Shown here: piece after piece, positions 1 to 9,440 of the stretch
How the letters are laid out: each line of letters opens with the position of its first letter
How positions within the stretch are numbered: the stretch's first letter is position 1
DNA from: Sinorhizobium fredii NGR234
Lineage (GTDB): Bacteria > Pseudomonadota > Alphaproteobacteria > Rhizobiales > Rhizobiaceae
Direction: 5' to 3'
Assembly: GCF_000018545.1 (NCBI RefSeq)
Contig: NC_012587.1
Coordinates: 2,604,001-2,668,000, forward strand
Length of the DNA: 64,000 bases
Program-made: the position numbers and the translations under genes
Notes under the pieces: generated by a model
Databases searched by the model: none
The model's input: only the letters and a program-made list of their open reading frames with translations
What the model was told of the DNA's origin: nothing

Positions 1-165
1 GCTTCCCATGGTCCTTGCTCCTTCCGTTGTTGATGGCTGCACTTTATCCGCTGCCGCGGCCGGCTGGGAGACGGAGAGTGCGGCGGCCGCGCTGGCGGCG
101 CCGAGTGCGCCCGCCAACATTTCTCTCCTGGATACCGTAGCCGTACCATTCTGGACCTTCGTCAT
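1..165 (-). CDS. Tat-exported protein, N-terminal part only
   Basis: Only the first 55 codons lie in the window; the gene runs off the left edge. The start is the ATG at 165, preceded by a GGAG ribosome-binding site. The N-terminus has a twin-arginine-like motif (SRREML, residues 12-17), then an Ala-rich hydrophobic stretch and a likely cleavage site after AAAA near residue 39, so the product is probably exported folded to the periplasm. It is divergent from the OhrR-type regulator and shares its operator-bearing promoter, so it is probably the regulated target. A rhizobial haloperoxidase/arylesterase-type hydrolase would fit, but the mature domain is not visible, so the function is left open. 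Confidence 0.7.
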   Translation of the reverse strand, partial: MTKVQNGTATVSRREMLAGALGAASAAAALSVSQPAAAADKVQPSTTEGARTMGS

Positions 166-191
166 CGAATTGCTCCTTTCGCGAGACCGCT

Positions 192-208
192 ATTAAATCG
201 TGCACGAT
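192..208. promoter_or_regulatory. Probable OhrR/MarR operator 1
   Basis: A perfect 12-bp palindrome (ATCGTGCACGAT, 197-208) preceded by ATTAA lies between the divergent exported-protein and OhrR genes. A second near-copy is at 264-280. Paired palindromes between a MarR-type repressor and its divergent target are the usual arrangement for this family. The assignment is inference from position and symmetry. Confidence 0.6.
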
Positions 209-263
209 ATAATAGCCACGATGGACGCTCTGTTCTTGACAGAACCACTTTGCATCGATGGCG

Positions 264-280
264 ATTAAATCGTGCACAAT
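264..280. promoter_or_regulatory. Probable OhrR/MarR operator 2
   Basis: This repeats the first operator for 14 bases (ATTAAATCGTGCAC) and differs by one base in the palindrome (ATCGTGCACAAT). It lies 72 bp from the first copy, about seven helical turns, and about 90 bp upstream of the regulator start. Confidence 0.55.
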
Positions 281-367
281 GCTTATCGCGGCAAACCGCT
301 CATGTCAATATCTTGCGATTATATCGCCAACGATTTATTCTATTTCATCGGAACGTTGGAAAAGACC

Positions 368-820
368 ATGGCGAAGGCAGATACCCCCTCCCCCGAAGAC
401 CTGATGAAGCTGGATAATTTCCTGTGCTTTGCGATCTATTCCGCAAATCACGCATTCACGCGCGTCTACAAGCCGCTGCTCGACGAACTGGGCCTCACCT
501 ACCCACAATATCTCGTGATGGTTGTACTGTGGGAGAAAGATGACCAGACTGTCGGCGGTCTCGGCGAGAAACTCTTCCTCGAGTCGAGCACGCTCACGCC
601 GATGCTGAAGCGACTCGAGGCCATAGGATACATTTCGAGGGTCCGTGACCGGACTGATGAGCGGCAGGTGCGCGTGCGCCTGACGGAGACCGGCCGGGCG
701 CTGAAGGCAAGGGCTGGCACCGTTCCGTGCGGCATCATAGATGCGACCGGAATGCAGCCCACCGAGATCGGTCGGCTCAAGCAGGAGATTGCAGCACTCC
801 GCGCCTCGCTGCTGCGCTAG
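368..820 (+). CDS. ohrR: OhrR-type MarR family peroxide-sensing regulator
   Basis: A 150-residue winged-helix MarR protein. The N-terminal motif around NFLCFAIYS carries Cys20, where OhrR proteins have their peroxide-reactive cysteine, and a second cysteine at residue 121 suits a 2-Cys OhrR that forms a disulfide on oxidation. The recognition helix region (residues 70-90, LESSTLTPMLKRLE) and wing (RVRDRTDERQVRV) are typical. The start at 368 was chosen because the family begins just before the reactive-Cys helix; an in-frame ATG at 272 would overlap operator 2. It probably represses itself and the divergent exported-protein gene until organic hydroperoxide is present. Confidence 0.85.
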   Translation: MAKADTPSPEDLMKLDNFLCFAIYSANHAFTRVYKPLLDELGLTYPQYLVMVVLWEKDDQTVGGLGEKLFLESSTLTPMLKRLEAIGYISRVRDRTDERQVRVRLTETGRALKARAGTVPCGIIDATGMQPTEIGRLKQEIAALRASLLR

Positions 821-829
821 GCGGACTAG

Positions 830-874
830 AGCATTTTGCAGTCAGGTGGAATCACCTGACGTCGCACAAATGCT
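830..874. repeat. Nested inverted-repeat intergenic element
   Basis: Outer arms AGCATTT (830-836) and AAATGCT (868-874) enclose a perfect inner hairpin GTCAGGTG/CACCTGAC (841-860, four-base loop). It sits between the 3' ends of the convergent ohrR and bioZ and looks like a dispersed rhizobial intergenic palindrome. It may also end transcription. Copy number elsewhere cannot be seen here. Confidence 0.55.
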
Positions 875-929
875 GCAAAAACAAAGGTTTAGAGCGGCGG
901 CGCGAACGTATGTGAGCGCATCCAGCTCT

Positions 930-1919
930 CTAAAGTCCGACGACCACCGCCCCGCCGCTCAGCCCCGCGCCGGCCGCGGTCAGCAAGAGCTTTTCACCAG
1001 CAGCGAACGGCTTTGCCCTGTGCGCGAGCGAGAGCGACAGCGGGATCGTCGCCGCCGACGAGTTGCCATATTCCTCTATGGTGCGCACGGTCTTCGACGG
1101 ATCGATGTCCAGATTGCCGCAGACAGCGTCGAAGATCCGGACATTCGCCTGGTGAGGCACGAAGCGGCTGACCTCCGTTGGGCCAAGACCCGCGGCGGCG
1201 AGCGCTCGGGTAGCGCAAGTCGACATCATCTCGACGGCGCGGACGAACACCTCCCGCCCGTCGCGCATCGTCATCAGCACATCCTCCGCCGCCATGCCCG
1301 GCGCAAATGGCCGGCTGCTGCCGCCGGCCGGAATCGTGATCAGATCGTAGCCGCTCCCGTCCGACGCCAGATCGACGCCGACGAGCCCCCTGTCCGAATC
1401 GTTCGAGGGCGCGACGACGACGGCGCCGGCGGCATCGGCGAAGAGCACGGCGCTTGCCCTCTCTGCCGGGTTGATGCGGCGGCTCAGAATGTTGGCGGCA
1501 ACGACGAGGACCGGTTTTCCCTGCGCGCGGACGAAACCGTCGGCAAGCGTCAGCGCGTATAGGAAACCCGAACAGGCGCCGGCCAGGTCGATCGCACCGG
1601 AATTGGCAAGCCCGAGGCGATGGGCGAGCAGCGGCGCCGAGGGCGGCAGCAGGTGATCGGGGGTCGAGGTGGCAAGCAGCGTCAAGGCGATGTCGCCCCG
1701 CGAAATCCCCGCTTCGTTGAGCGCGGCTTCGCCGGCCTTGGCCGCAAGACGGCTCAGCGTATCGCCCGCCTCGACCCAGCGCCGCGCCCGGATGCCGGTG
1801 CGCCGCTCGATCCAGCCCGGCTCGAGGCCGAGTTGCGTTTCGATCTCGGCATTGTCGACACGCCGCGCCGGCACCGAATGGCCGAAGCCGGCAAGGCGGG
1901 AGGAGCGAATGGTACTCAC
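930..1919 (-). CDS. bioZ: BioZ, KAS III-type ketoacyl-ACP synthase for the biotin precursor
   Basis: A 329-residue FabH-like condensing enzyme with the full Cys-His-Asn triad: Cys116 in GACSGF, His256 in VPHQAN and Asn286 in YGNSSA. In alphaproteobacteria BioZ condenses a glutaryl thioester, from lysine breakdown, with malonyl-ACP to start pimeloyl-ACP synthesis. That role, rather than housekeeping FabH, follows from its place as last gene of a biotin operon. It starts with GTG and overlaps the bioA stop by four bases, so translation is coupled. Confidence 0.9.
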   Translation of the reverse strand: MSTIRSSRLAGFGHSVPARRVDNAEIETQLGLEPGWIERRTGIRARRWVEAGDTLSRLAAKAGEAALNEAGISRGDIALTLLATSTPDHLLPPSAPLLAHRLGLANSGAIDLAGACSGFLYALTLADGFVRAQGKPVLVVAANILSRRINPAERASAVLFADAAGAVVVAPSNDSDRGLVGVDLASDGSGYDLITIPAGGSSRPFAPGMAAEDVLMTMRDGREVFVRAVEMMSTCATRALAAAGLGPTEVSRFVPHQANVRIFDAVCGNLDIDPSKTVRTIEEYGNSSAATIPLSLSLAHRAKPFAAGEKLLLTAAGAGLSGGAVVVGL

Positions 1920-3184
1920 AGCCGCCCCCCGCTGAAGGCTGCCGCAGCCGCGTCGATCGCCTCATAGGCCCGGTCGAGATCGGCATCGGCGACGCAATAG
2001 GGCGGCATCAGGTAGATGACATTGCCGAGCGGGCGGATGAGCAGCCTGCGTTCGCGGAAGAACGCCCTGAGCCGCGGTCCGACTTCCGACAGATAGCCCT
2101 CAGCCGGCACGCAAAGGTCGAGCGCGGCGATCGTACCGGTCTGGCGAACGTTGGCGAAGCGCGGATCGGCGCCGAACCGCTGCAGATGGTGCCGATGCTT
2201 CGCGGCGAGCGATTCGATGCGTCCACCGACCGGCTCCGCCTTCCAGACGGCGAGATTGGCGACGGCCGCCGCGCAGGCGATCGGATTGGCCGTATAGGAA
2301 CTGGAATGAAAGAACGTCCGGCAACGGTCGGTCGACAGGTGCGCGTCGAATATCTCGGCCGTGCAAAGCGTTGCGGCGAGCGGCAGCGCGCCGCCGGTCA
2401 AGCCCTTCGACGTGCACAGGATGTCGGGCGCGATCCCCGCCTGCTCGCAGGCGAACAGAGTGCCGGTACGGCCCCAGCCGGTCATCACTTCGTCGGCAAT
2501 CAGCAGAGTGCCATGCCGTTCGGCAATCCGCTTCAGTTCTGCAAGGACGACGGCCGGATAGATCTTCATTCCGCCGGCGCCGAGAATCAGCGGCTCGACA
2601 ATGAGCGCCGCCACCTGGCCGGAAGCGCAAAATGCCTCGAAGGCGTCGAGCGTCTGCTGTTCGCGACCGGCTTCGGGAAACGGCAAGCGGTCGACGGCAA
2701 AGAGGAACGGCTCATAAGCCGCATTGAAGACACCGCGCTCGCCGACCGACATCGTGCCGATCGTATCGCCGTGGTAACTGTGCTCCATCACTGAGACGCG
2801 GCTGCGCGGCGCGCCGATATTGTGGAAATAGCCAAGCGCCATCTTCAGCGCCACTTCGACGGCCGTCGAGCCGCTGTCGGAATAGAAGACGTGCTCCAGT
2901 CCCGCAGGTGCGATCTCGATCAGCCCCCTGGCCAGTTCCTCCGCCGGCGCGTGGGTGTATTCGGCAAAAATCACCTGATCGTAGCTTTCGGCGGCGCGCC
3001 GGATCGCCTCCATGATCGCCGGGTGCCGGTGGCCATGGGTAATCACCCACCAGGACGAGATCGCATCGAGAATGCGTGTTCCATCCTCGTCAATGAGATA
3101 GGCGTCTTCGGTGCGGACGATACGCTTCATCGCCGGTTCCAGGGCGTGCTGGGTGAAGGGGTGCCAGACCGGGGAGCCGCTCAT
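1916..3184 (-). CDS. bioA: Adenosylmethionine-8-amino-7-oxononanoate aminotransferase
   Basis: A 422-residue fold-type I PLP enzyme that transfers an amino group from S-adenosylmethionine to KAPA to make DAPA, the third step of biotin ring assembly. Visible family marks are the SSWWV substrate-pocket motif (residues 43-47), Asp231 in [11 protein letters not shown], which pairs with the pyridine nitrogen, and the Schiff-base Lys260 in TSKGLTGG. Length is normal for BioA. Start and stop each overlap a neighbour by four bases (bioD upstream, bioZ downstream), indicating one coupled transcript. Confidence 0.95.
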   Translation of the reverse strand: MSGSPVWHPFTQHALEPAMKRIVRTEDAYLIDEDGTRILDAISSWWVITHGHRHPAIMEAIRRAAESYDQVIFAEYTHAPAEELARGLIEIAPAGLEHVFYSDSGSTAVEVALKMALGYFHNIGAPRSRVSVMEHSYHGDTIGTMSVGERGVFNAAYEPFLFAVDRLPFPEAGREQQTLDAFEAFCASGQVAALIVEPLILGAGGMKIYPAVVLAELKRIAERHGTLLIADEVMTGWGRTGTLFACEQAGIAPDILCTSKGLTGGALPLAATLCTAEIFDAHLSTDRCRTFFHSSSYTANPIACAAAVANLAVWKAEPVGGRIESLAAKHRHHLQRFGADPRFANVRQTGTIAALDLCVPAEGYLSEVGPRLRAFFRERRLLIRPLGNVIYLMPPYCVADADLDRAYEAIDAAAAAFSGGRL

Positions 3185-3822
3185 GCCAGCGCCTCGCGGA
3201 ATTGGCTGATCTCAAATTGCTCGCGGAAGGCCTGCCTGAGAGTGTCCGGGTTCAGCGAATCGAGTCGCGGCAGCCGCCCGAGCACACGGACATGCCCCAG
3301 TTTTCCGATGATATCCTCCGTGTCCGGCCGTTCGTCGCCGATGAAGGCGACGCCAACGATCGGTATCGACCGGACCCGCAGCGCCTCGAGCGACAGCAGC
3401 GTGTGGTTGATCGTGCCGAGTTCCGTACGGGCGCAGAGGACAACCGGAATTTGCCAGCGCTGGAAGACATCGGCAAAGAGGGTCCGCTCCGTCAACGGCA
3501 CCAGCAGCCCGCCCGCCCCTTCGATGACAAGCGGCGCATCGACCAGAGGGGGTGTAAGGCTATCGGGCAGGATCGTCACGCCGTCGAGCCTGGCGGAGAG
3601 ATGCGGCGAAGCCGGTGTGCCGAGCCTGTAGGCTTCCGGCAGGATGCGGCGAGGCTCTATGCGGCCGAGCCGCCGGACCGTTTCGCTGTCCGTTTCGCCG
3701 TCGAGCCCGGCCTGCACCGGTTTCCAGTAGCAGCCCGAAAGCGCATCGGTGAGCGCAGCGGCAAAGACGGTCTTGCCGATGCCGGTATCCGTGCCGGTAA
3801 TGACGACGCGGGATGCCATCAT
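3181..3822 (-). CDS. bioD: ATP-dependent dethiobiotin synthetase
   Basis: A 213-residue P-loop protein with the Walker A motif TDTGIGKT near residues 11-18 and the conserved EGAGGLLVP segment. BioD closes the ureido ring of DAPA with CO2 and ATP to give dethiobiotin. Two ATG codons are adjacent (3822 and 3819); the first overlaps the bioF stop by four bases and is used here. The 3' end overlaps bioA by four bases. Confidence 0.94.
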   Translation of the reverse strand: MMASRVVITGTDTGIGKTVFAAALTDALSGCYWKPVQAGLDGETDSETVRRLGRIEPRRILPEAYRLGTPASPHLSARLDGVTILPDSLTPPLVDAPLVIEGAGGLLVPLTERTLFADVFQRWQIPVVLCARTELGTINHTLLSLEALRVRSIPIVGVAFIGDERPDTEDIIGKLGHVRVLGRLPRLDSLNPDTLRQAFREQFEISQFREALA

Positions 3823-4961
3823 CGTTCCTCCGCCATCGCCACCTTCAGGCTTTCCAGCATCTCAGCGACCGCCGGCCTGTCGACATTCAGCGTGATGGCG
3901 ATCCGGAGCCGCGCCGTGCCTTCGGGGACCGTCGGCGGGCGGATCGCCCGGATGTCGAAGCCTTCGTTGCGCAGGCGATCCGCAATCCTCACGGCGCGGC
4001 CATTGTCGCCGATCATGACCGGCAGGATCTGCGATCCGCTGCCTTCGACGCCGAGCGTTGCGGCAAGTGCCGCATTGGCAAAGGTGCTGAGCGCATCGAA
4101 TTCCGCCCGCCGCTGCGGCTCGTCGGCAGTGATCCGCAAGGCCTCGCGAACTGCCGCCGCGGTCAGCGGCGACGGCGCGGTCGAATAGATGAAGCCGCGG
4201 GCGCGGTTGACGAGATAGTCGCACAGGATTGCGCTGGCACCGAGCAACGCGCCGGAGACACCGAGCGCCTTGCCGCAGGTATGCAGCACGACCACATTTT
4301 CCCGGCCATCGAGCGCCGCCGAAAACCCGCGGCCGCCGGGACCGAAAATGCCCGTGGCATGCGCCTCGTCGATGACCAGAAAGCCGTCGTGCTGTTCGGC
4401 GAGCATGGCAAGCTCCACGAGCGGCGCCCGGTCGCCGTCCATCGAATAGAGGCTTTCGACGGCAATCCATGGGTGCCCCGTTCCGCCGGCGCTACGCCAC
4501 CTGCGAATCGCGTCGGCGAAGGCCTCGACGTCATTGTGCCTGGCAGCTACCGCTGTTGCCTTGCTTGCCGCGATCCCCTCATGGGCGCTCGCATGGATCA
4601 GTGCGTCGTGGACGATGATGTCGTCGCGCTGCGGCAGGGTCGAAAACAGAGCAACATTGGCGGCATAGCCGCTGCCGAAGAACAGTACCCGATCCGAACC
4701 GAAGAATTCAGCCGCCTCCGCCTCGAGTGCTTCGTGCTCGGGGTGATTGCCGCGCAGCAGTCGCGATCCGCCGGCCCCGACCGGCACGCCGCGCTCGAGC
4801 GCCGATACGATCGCCGCCTTCAGGCGCGGCGAGTTGGCAAGGCCCAGATAGTCGTTCGAGGTGAAATCAAGCCCCCCTTGGCCGACAAGCGCTCGCCGTC
4901 GCCCCTTGCGCCCGAGTCCCGCCAGGGTCTTCTCGTAGCGGCCGAGACCGTGCGAGATCAT
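3819..4961 (-). CDS. bioF: 8-amino-7-oxononanoate synthase
   Basis: A 380-residue alpha-oxoamine synthase that condenses pimeloyl thioester with L-alanine to give KAPA. The family signature is clear: [11 protein letters not shown], and the PLP lysine in [11 protein letters not shown]. Length is normal. It overlaps bioB upstream and bioD downstream by four bases each, so all five bio genes appear translationally coupled. Confidence 0.95.
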   Translation of the reverse strand: MISHGLGRYEKTLAGLGRKGRRRALVGQGGLDFTSNDYLGLANSPRLKAAIVSALERGVPVGAGGSRLLRGNHPEHEALEAEAAEFFGSDRVLFFGSGYAANVALFSTLPQRDDIIVHDALIHASAHEGIAASKATAVAARHNDVEAFADAIRRWRSAGGTGHPWIAVESLYSMDGDRAPLVELAMLAEQHDGFLVIDEAHATGIFGPGGRGFSAALDGRENVVVLHTCGKALGVSGALLGASAILCDYLVNRARGFIYSTAPSPLTAAAVREALRITADEPQRRAEFDALSTFANAALAATLGVEGSGSQILPVMIGDNGRAVRIADRLRNEGFDIRAIRPPTVPEGTARLRIAITLNVDRPAVAEMLESLKVAMAEER

Positions 4962-5977
4962 TCGGCGGGCTCCATCTCGGCCTGTTCCAGTGCCATCGGC
5001 TTGAGCCCGAGGCGGCGGAACAGCGCCGCATCGTGGTCTTCACCGGGATTGTCGGCAGTCAACAGCGTTTCGCCGACGAAGATCGAATTCGCTCCGGCAA
5101 AGAAACAGAGCGCCTGCATCTCGTCGGACATCTCCGTGCGGCCGGCCGAAAGGCGGACATGGGACAGCGGCATCAGGATGCGGGCGAGCGCGATCGTCCG
5201 GACGAAATCGATCGGATCGACGGGCGCCGCGTCGGCAAGCTTCGACCCGGGTATCGGGATCAGCATGTTGATCGGCACGCTTTCCGGCGCGGCTGGCAGA
5301 TTGGCGAGCGTCACCAGCATCGAGATGCGATCCTCGACCGTTTCGCCCATCCCCAGTATGCCGCCGGCGCAGACCTTGATGCCCGCCTCGCGGACATTGG
5401 CGAGCGTGTCCAGCCGGTCGGCGAAAGTGCGAGTGGTGATGATCTCGCTGTAGAAGCGCTCCGAGGTATCGACATTATGGTTGTAGTAGTCGAGCCCCGC
5501 ATCGGCGAGCCGCTCCGATTGTTGCGGCGACAGCATGCCGAGCGTCATACAGGCTTCCATGCCGAGCGACCTGACGCCGCGGACCATGGCGACGATCACC
5601 TCCATGTCGCGTTCCTTAGGGCTGCGCCAGGCGGCCCCCATGCAATAGCGCGTCGCGCCGCCTTCCTTGGCCCTGCGCGCCTCGGCAATCACCCGCTCGA
5701 CCTCCATCAGCTTCGATGCCTTGAGGCCGGTCGGATAATGCGCCGACTGGCTGCAATAGCCGCAATCCTCCGCGCAGCCGCCGGTCTTGATCGATAGCAG
5801 CCGGCTCATCTGCACGGCGTTCGGATCGAAATGGGCGCGGTGGACGGACTGGGCACGGAACAGCAGGTCGTTAAAGGGCAAATTATAGATTTTTCTTGCC
5901 TCGACGAGATTCCAATGCGCCCCACCGGCCGTGGAATTCTCGGAATTGGCTCCGCTCGTTGCGATCTCGTTCCGCAT
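4958..5977 (-). CDS. bioB: Biotin synthase (radical SAM)
   Basis: A 339-residue radical-SAM enzyme that inserts sulfur into dethiobiotin. The CxxxCxxC cluster motif is present as Cys68, Cys72 and Cys75 ([10 protein letters not shown]), and the Cys/Asn/Arg-rich strands that hold the auxiliary 2Fe-2S cluster are recognisable ([19 protein letters not shown]). It is the first gene of the operon and is preceded by a GGAGGGG ribosome-binding site and BioR-like boxes. No biotin importer or bioR gene is in view. Confidence 0.96.
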   Translation of the reverse strand: MRNEIATSGANSENSTAGGAHWNLVEARKIYNLPFNDLLFRAQSVHRAHFDPNAVQMSRLLSIKTGGCAEDCGYCSQSAHYPTGLKASKLMEVERVIAEARRAKEGGATRYCMGAAWRSPKERDMEVIVAMVRGVRSLGMEACMTLGMLSPQQSERLADAGLDYYNHNVDTSERFYSEIITTRTFADRLDTLANVREAGIKVCAGGILGMGETVEDRISMLVTLANLPAAPESVPINMLIPIPGSKLADAAPVDPIDFVRTIALARILMPLSHVRLSAGRTEMSDEMQALCFFAGANSIFVGETLLTADNPGEDHDAALFRRLGLKPMALEQAEMEPAE

Positions 5978-6008
5978 TCGTGGCTATCCCCTCCGCTGTA
6001 GAACATCG

Positions 6009-6037
6009 ATATAGATAGAATCTGATTTTATCTATAG
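6009..6037. promoter_or_regulatory. Paired BioR-like operator boxes upstream of bioB
   Basis: Two inverted copies of the core ATAGATA/TATCTAT lie at 6011-6017 and 6029-6035, 32-60 bp upstream of the bioB ATG in an otherwise GC-rich region. BioR, the GntR-family biotin repressor of alphaproteobacteria, is reported to bind TTATCTATAA-like sites at bio promoters, and TTTATCTATAG at 6027-6037 fits closely. The bioR gene itself is outside the window. Confidence 0.7.
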
Positions 6038-6164
6038 TTTTATAAGTGAGAGGGGCGCAACCGCCTATCGGAGAGATTCAGCACTTCATGTCACCAGCGC
6101 CAGGCCCGCGCTCGCGCCGGAAACGCCCGCAGCATGCACTCACCGACAACGGTTCCGGCAACGC

Positions 6165-6201
6165 GAAAAGCAAAAGGCCCGGCGCTTGCGCACCGGGCCC
6201 T
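6165..6201 (-). terminator. Rho-independent terminator after the liv binding protein
   Basis: Read on the minus strand, a GC-rich stem (GGGCCCGGTG pairing with GCGCCGGGCC) is followed by TTTTGCTTTT. It lies just beyond the 3' end of the binding-protein gene and separates the liv operon from the bioB promoter. Confidence 0.8.
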
Positions 6202-6230
6202 TGCATCCGCTGTTAAAGCGCGGAACGATA

Positions 6231-7349
6231 CTATTCGTTCTGGAAGTAGCTGAACTTGCCGTCCTCACCCTTCTTCCAGGTGTACATGACGTAGTCCGGG
6301 CGAGTGATGTCGCCCTTTTCGTCATAGCCGAGTTCGCCGATCGCGGTCTTGAACGGACCCTTGGCTTTGATCGCTTCGGCAACGGCCTGCGGATCGTTGC
6401 CGCCGGCAGCCTTGGCGGCATCGGCGATCACCTGCAGGGCGGCGTAGGAATAGAGCGTGTAGGCTTCCGGCTCGAAGCCGGCGGCGCGGAACTTCTCGAC
6501 GAGTTCCTTGGAAGCCGGGTTCTTACGCGGATCCGGAGCGAAGGTCATCAGCGTGCCGTCGACAGCGTCGCCGGCGATCGAGGCCAGCTCGTTCGAAACG
6601 ATGCCGTCGCCCGACATGAAGGTAGCCTTCAGGCCCTGGTCCTTCATCTGGCGCATGATGAGGCCGGCTTCGGTGTGCAGGCCGCCGTAGTAGACGACCG
6701 AGACGCCGGCTTCCTTCATCTTGGCGATCAGCGCCGAGAAATCCTTGTCGCCGATATTGATACCTTCGTAGAGAGCCTCGGTGAGGCCCGCTTCGTTGGT
6801 CGCCTTCTTCGTTTCATCGGCAAGACCCTGGCCGTAAGGCGTCTTGTCGTGAATGATGGCGATCTTCGCGTCCTTGAAGTTGGCGGCGAGGTAAGCGCCG
6901 GCAACCGCACCCTGCTGGTCGTCACGGCCGCAGGTGCGGAAGGTGTTCCACATGCCGCGCTCGGTGAACTGCGGGTTGGTTGCAGACGGCGTGATTTCCA
7001 GGATGCCGTTCTCGGCATAGACTTCCGATGCCGGGATCGACACGCCAGAGTTGAAGTGGCCGACCACGAACTTCACACCGTCGGCAACGAACTTGTTGGC
7101 GACCGAGATGCCCTGCTTCGGGTCGGAGACGTCGTCGCCGAGGACCAGCTTGATCTGTTCGCCGTTGATGCCACCTGCTGCGTTGATGTCCGCAGCCGCC
7201 TGCTCAGCACCTTTCTGGAGCTGGGCGCCGAACGCCGCGTTCGGGCCGGTCAGCGGACCAGCGACGCCGACCAGCAGATCAGCCCATGCGGTGCCGCTGA
7301 AGGCGACCATTGCTGTCAGCGCCACGGCCGACAGGAGAGACTTTTTCAT
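6231..7349 (-). CDS. livK: Branched-chain amino acid ABC transporter, substrate-binding protein
   Basis: A 372-residue periplasmic type I binding protein. A Sec signal peptide covers residues 1-23, with cleavage after TAWA, and the mature protein starts with the LivK/LivJ-type opening VGVAGPLTG. The start at 7349 follows a GGGAG site; an open frame continues upstream but looks non-coding. It is last in the operon livH-M-G-F-small protein-livK, from which a hairpin-bearing 115-bp gap separates it. By family it binds Leu/Ile/Val, although rhizobial homologues can be broader. Confidence 0.9.
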   Translation of the reverse strand: MKKSLLSAVALTAMVAFSGTAWADLLVGVAGPLTGPNAAFGAQLQKGAEQAAADINAAGGINGEQIKLVLGDDVSDPKQGISVANKFVADGVKFVVGHFNSGVSIPASEVYAENGILEITPSATNPQFTERGMWNTFRTCGRDDQQGAVAGAYLAANFKDAKIAIIHDKTPYGQGLADETKKATNEAGLTEALYEGINIGDKDFSALIAKMKEAGVSVVYYGGLHTEAGLIMRQMKDQGLKATFMSGDGIVSNELASIAGDAVDGTLMTFAPDPRKNPASKELVEKFRAAGFEPEAYTLYSYAALQVIADAAKAAGGNDPQAVAEAIKAKGPFKTAIGELGYDEKGDITRPDYVMYTWKKGEDGKFSYFQNE

Positions 7350-7415
7350 TTTGTTACTCCCAATTATTCGAGCGGGTCTCGTTTCATAAGCCTGCGCAAT
7401 GCCCACCATAATTGC

Positions 7416-7437
7416 GCCGGTGTTCCTTCGCACCGGC
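7416..7437 (-). other. Intergenic hairpin before livK
   Basis: GCCGGTG (7416-7422) pairs with CACCGGC (7431-7437) across an eight-base loop, without a U-tract. It lies in the 115-bp gap between the small membrane protein gene and livK, so it may act as an mRNA processing or stability element that uncouples binding-protein expression from the upstream genes. Confidence 0.45.
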
Positions 7438-7464
7438 CGCACCCGACCGGCACGCGCTGTTCCC

Positions 7465-7809
7465 TTATTTGGCCTTCCAGGAGAAAGGTGAGGTCTTCTC
7501 GTAGAGCCAGTAGTACATGTTCGACATCTGCTTGGTCCGGTAGTACCGGTAACCGGCGGTAGCAAACAACAAAAGTACGAGCGTGTCTACGACATAGTAC
7601 TGCGGGCTGAACATCGTGCCTTCGAAAAGTGCGTGATGCACGAAGCGGATAGCAAGTCCCAGCAGCGCAACGTAGACAACGAGCCGCGGAACTTCACCCC
7701 AGCTTTCCGCAACGCTCTTGCCCGTCCGCCACGCGGTCCAGCCGCCGAGGACGCAGGTGATGAACAGAAACTGCCAGATGGAGGCTTCTTCGTAGAGAAT
7801 TCCCTGCAT
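7465..7809 (-). CDS. Small membrane protein of liv operons (DUF6867-like)
   Basis: A 114-residue protein with about three hydrophobic segments ([43 protein letters not shown]) and a basic, aromatic-rich tail. It resembles the DUF6867 family, which I associate with rhizobial liv operons. It lies between livF and livK with its own GGAG site, on the same strand and probably the same transcript. A role as a transporter accessory is inferred only from context. Confidence 0.75.
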   Translation of the reverse strand: MQGILYEEASIWQFLFITCVLGGWTAWRTGKSVAESWGEVPRLVVYVALLGLAIRFVHHALFEGTMFSPQYYVVDTLVLLLFATAGYRYYRTKQMSNMYYWLYEKTSPFSWKAK

Positions 7810-7830
7810 GTCACTTAACTCCAGCGCGCA

Positions 7831-8556
7831 TCAATGGCGGCCGCCTTCGAGATAGGCGGCGCGGACCTCCGGATTGGCGAGCAGGTCCTTGCCCGTTCCG
7901 CTCATCGTCACCCGGCCGTTGACGAGGACGTAGGCCCGGTCAGAAAGCTTGAGCGCCCCAAAAGCGTTCTGCTCGACGAGGAACACGGTCAGGCCTTCTT
8001 GCTTGTTGAGCTTCTTGATCGCCTCGAAAATGCCCTTGACGATGAGTGGCGCAAGGCCGAGCGACGGCTCGTCGAGCAGCAGCAGCTTCGGGCGAGCCAT
8101 CAGCGCGCGGCCGATCGACAGCATCTGCTGTTCACCGCCCGACAGCGTCCCGCCGCGCTGCGCCTGCCGCTCCTTGAGCCGCGGGAACAGCGTGAAGACT
8201 TTTTCCACGTCTTCCTTGAAGTGCTTCAGGTCGTCGAGGCTGGCGCCCATCTGGAGGTTTTCGAGAACCGTCATGCGCGGGAAGATGCGGCGCCCTTCAG
8301 GGGATTGGGCGATCCGGAGCCGGGCGATCTCGTGCGTCGGCAGGCGCGTGATGTCTTTCCCTTCGAAGTAAATCGAACCGGTGCGTGCCTGCGGTTTGCC
8401 GAAGATCGTCATCATCAGCGTCGACTTGCCGGCACCGTTGGCACCGATCAGCGAAACGATTTCGCCCCGGTGAACCTCGACATCGACGCCGTTCAGCGCC
8501 CGGATATTGCCGTAATAGGTCTCGACGCCTCTTACATTCAGCAGCGGAGCGGTCAT
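7831..8556 (-). CDS. livF: Branched-chain amino acid ABC transporter ATPase LivF
   Basis: A 241-residue ABC ATPase with Walker A GANGAGKST, signature LSGGEQQ and Walker B LLLDEPS, and the LivF-type opening LLNVRGVETYYGNIRALNGV. It pairs with LivG to power the LivHM channel. It overlaps livG by four bases. Function is secure at the family level. Confidence 0.94.
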   Translation of the reverse strand: MTAPLLNVRGVETYYGNIRALNGVDVEVHRGEIVSLIGANGAGKSTLMMTIFGKPQARTGSIYFEGKDITRLPTHEIARLRIAQSPEGRRIFPRMTVLENLQMGASLDDLKHFKEDVEKVFTLFPRLKERQAQRGGTLSGGEQQMLSIGRALMARPKLLLLDEPSLGLAPLIVKGIFEAIKKLNKQEGLTVFLVEQNAFGALKLSDRAYVLVNGRVTMSGTGKDLLANPEVRAAYLEGGRH

Positions 8557-9440
8557 TGCTTGGTGCCTCCCTGCCCGCCTTCGATTTCTTCTATCTGCTC
8601 GATCACCTCTTCGACCTCTTCGTCCTCGACGCCCAGATAGGCCGCAATGACCCTTGGATCGTTCTTCACGAAGTCCGGGTTGCCGTCGGAAATCTTCTGA
8701 CCATATTCGAGCACCACGACGTGATCGGAAATCTCCATCACCACGGACATATCGTGCTCGATCAACAGGATGGATGTACCGGTTTCCGCACGAATGCTCT
8801 GCAACAAGTCATTCAGCGCATGCGATTCACGCGGGTTGAGACCGGCCGCAGGCTCATCGAGGCAGAGCAACTCCGGACCGGTGCACATCGCCCGGGCGAT
8901 TTCCAGCCGCCGCTGTGCACCATAGGGGAGGTCCCCGGCCGGGTCGTCGGCCCGATCGATCAGCGACGCCTTTTCGAGCCAATGCCTGGCAAGTTCCGTC
9001 GAATCCTTGGAAGCCTGCCGATAGGCGGGAAATCCAAGCAGTCCGAGCACGGTATAGCCCGACGCCTGCATCAGCTTGTTGTGCTGCGCGACCAGCAGGT
9101 TCTCGAGAACCGTCATGCCCGAGAACATCCGGATGTTCTGGAAGGTTCGGGCCACCTTCGCGCGCTTGGTGATCTCGAAATCCGGTAGACGTTCCAGCAG
9201 GAACTCATCGCCGGATTTCTGCTTCATGGTGATCATGCCCATCGTCGGCTTGTAGAAGCCGGTGATGCAGTTGAACACGGTCGTCTTGCCCGCTCCGTTC
9301 GGGCCGATCAGCGCGGTGATCTCGCCGCGCGCGGCTTCGAAGGAGAAGTCGTTGATGGCCATCAGACCGCCGAAGCGCATCGACAGGTGCTCAACCTTGA
9401 GAATAGGGTCTTTTGTCATTGTCGTTGTCTCGATGGCCAT
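8553..9440 (-). CDS. livG: Branched-chain amino acid ABC transporter ATPase LivG
   Basis: A 295-residue ABC ATPase with Walker A GPNGAGKTT, the LivG-type signature region YGAQRRLEIARA and Walker B LLCLDEPAAGL. The C-terminus ends in an acidic tail (EDEEVEEVIEQIEEIEGG) about 25 residues longer than usual for LivG. It overlaps livM by one base and livF by four. Confidence 0.94.
   Translation of the reverse strand: MAIETTTMTKDPILKVEHLSMRFGGLMAINDFSFEAARGEITALIGPNGAGKTTVFNCITGFYKPTMGMITMKQKSGDEFLLERLPDFEITKRAKVARTFQNIRMFSGMTVLENLLVAQHNKLMQASGYTVLGLLGFPAYRQASKDSTELARHWLEKASLIDRADDPAGDLPYGAQRRLEIARAMCTGPELLCLDEPAAGLNPRESHALNDLLQSIRAETGTSILLIEHDMSVVMEISDHVVVLEYGQKISDGNPDFVKNDPRVIAAYLGVEDEEVEEVIEQIEEIEGGQGGTKQ

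Noticed and set aside
3813..5453. Plus-strand 546-codon open frame opposite bioF and bioB
   Set aside because: Arginine- and alanine-rich translation without domains; the opposite strand encodes two secure biotin enzymes.
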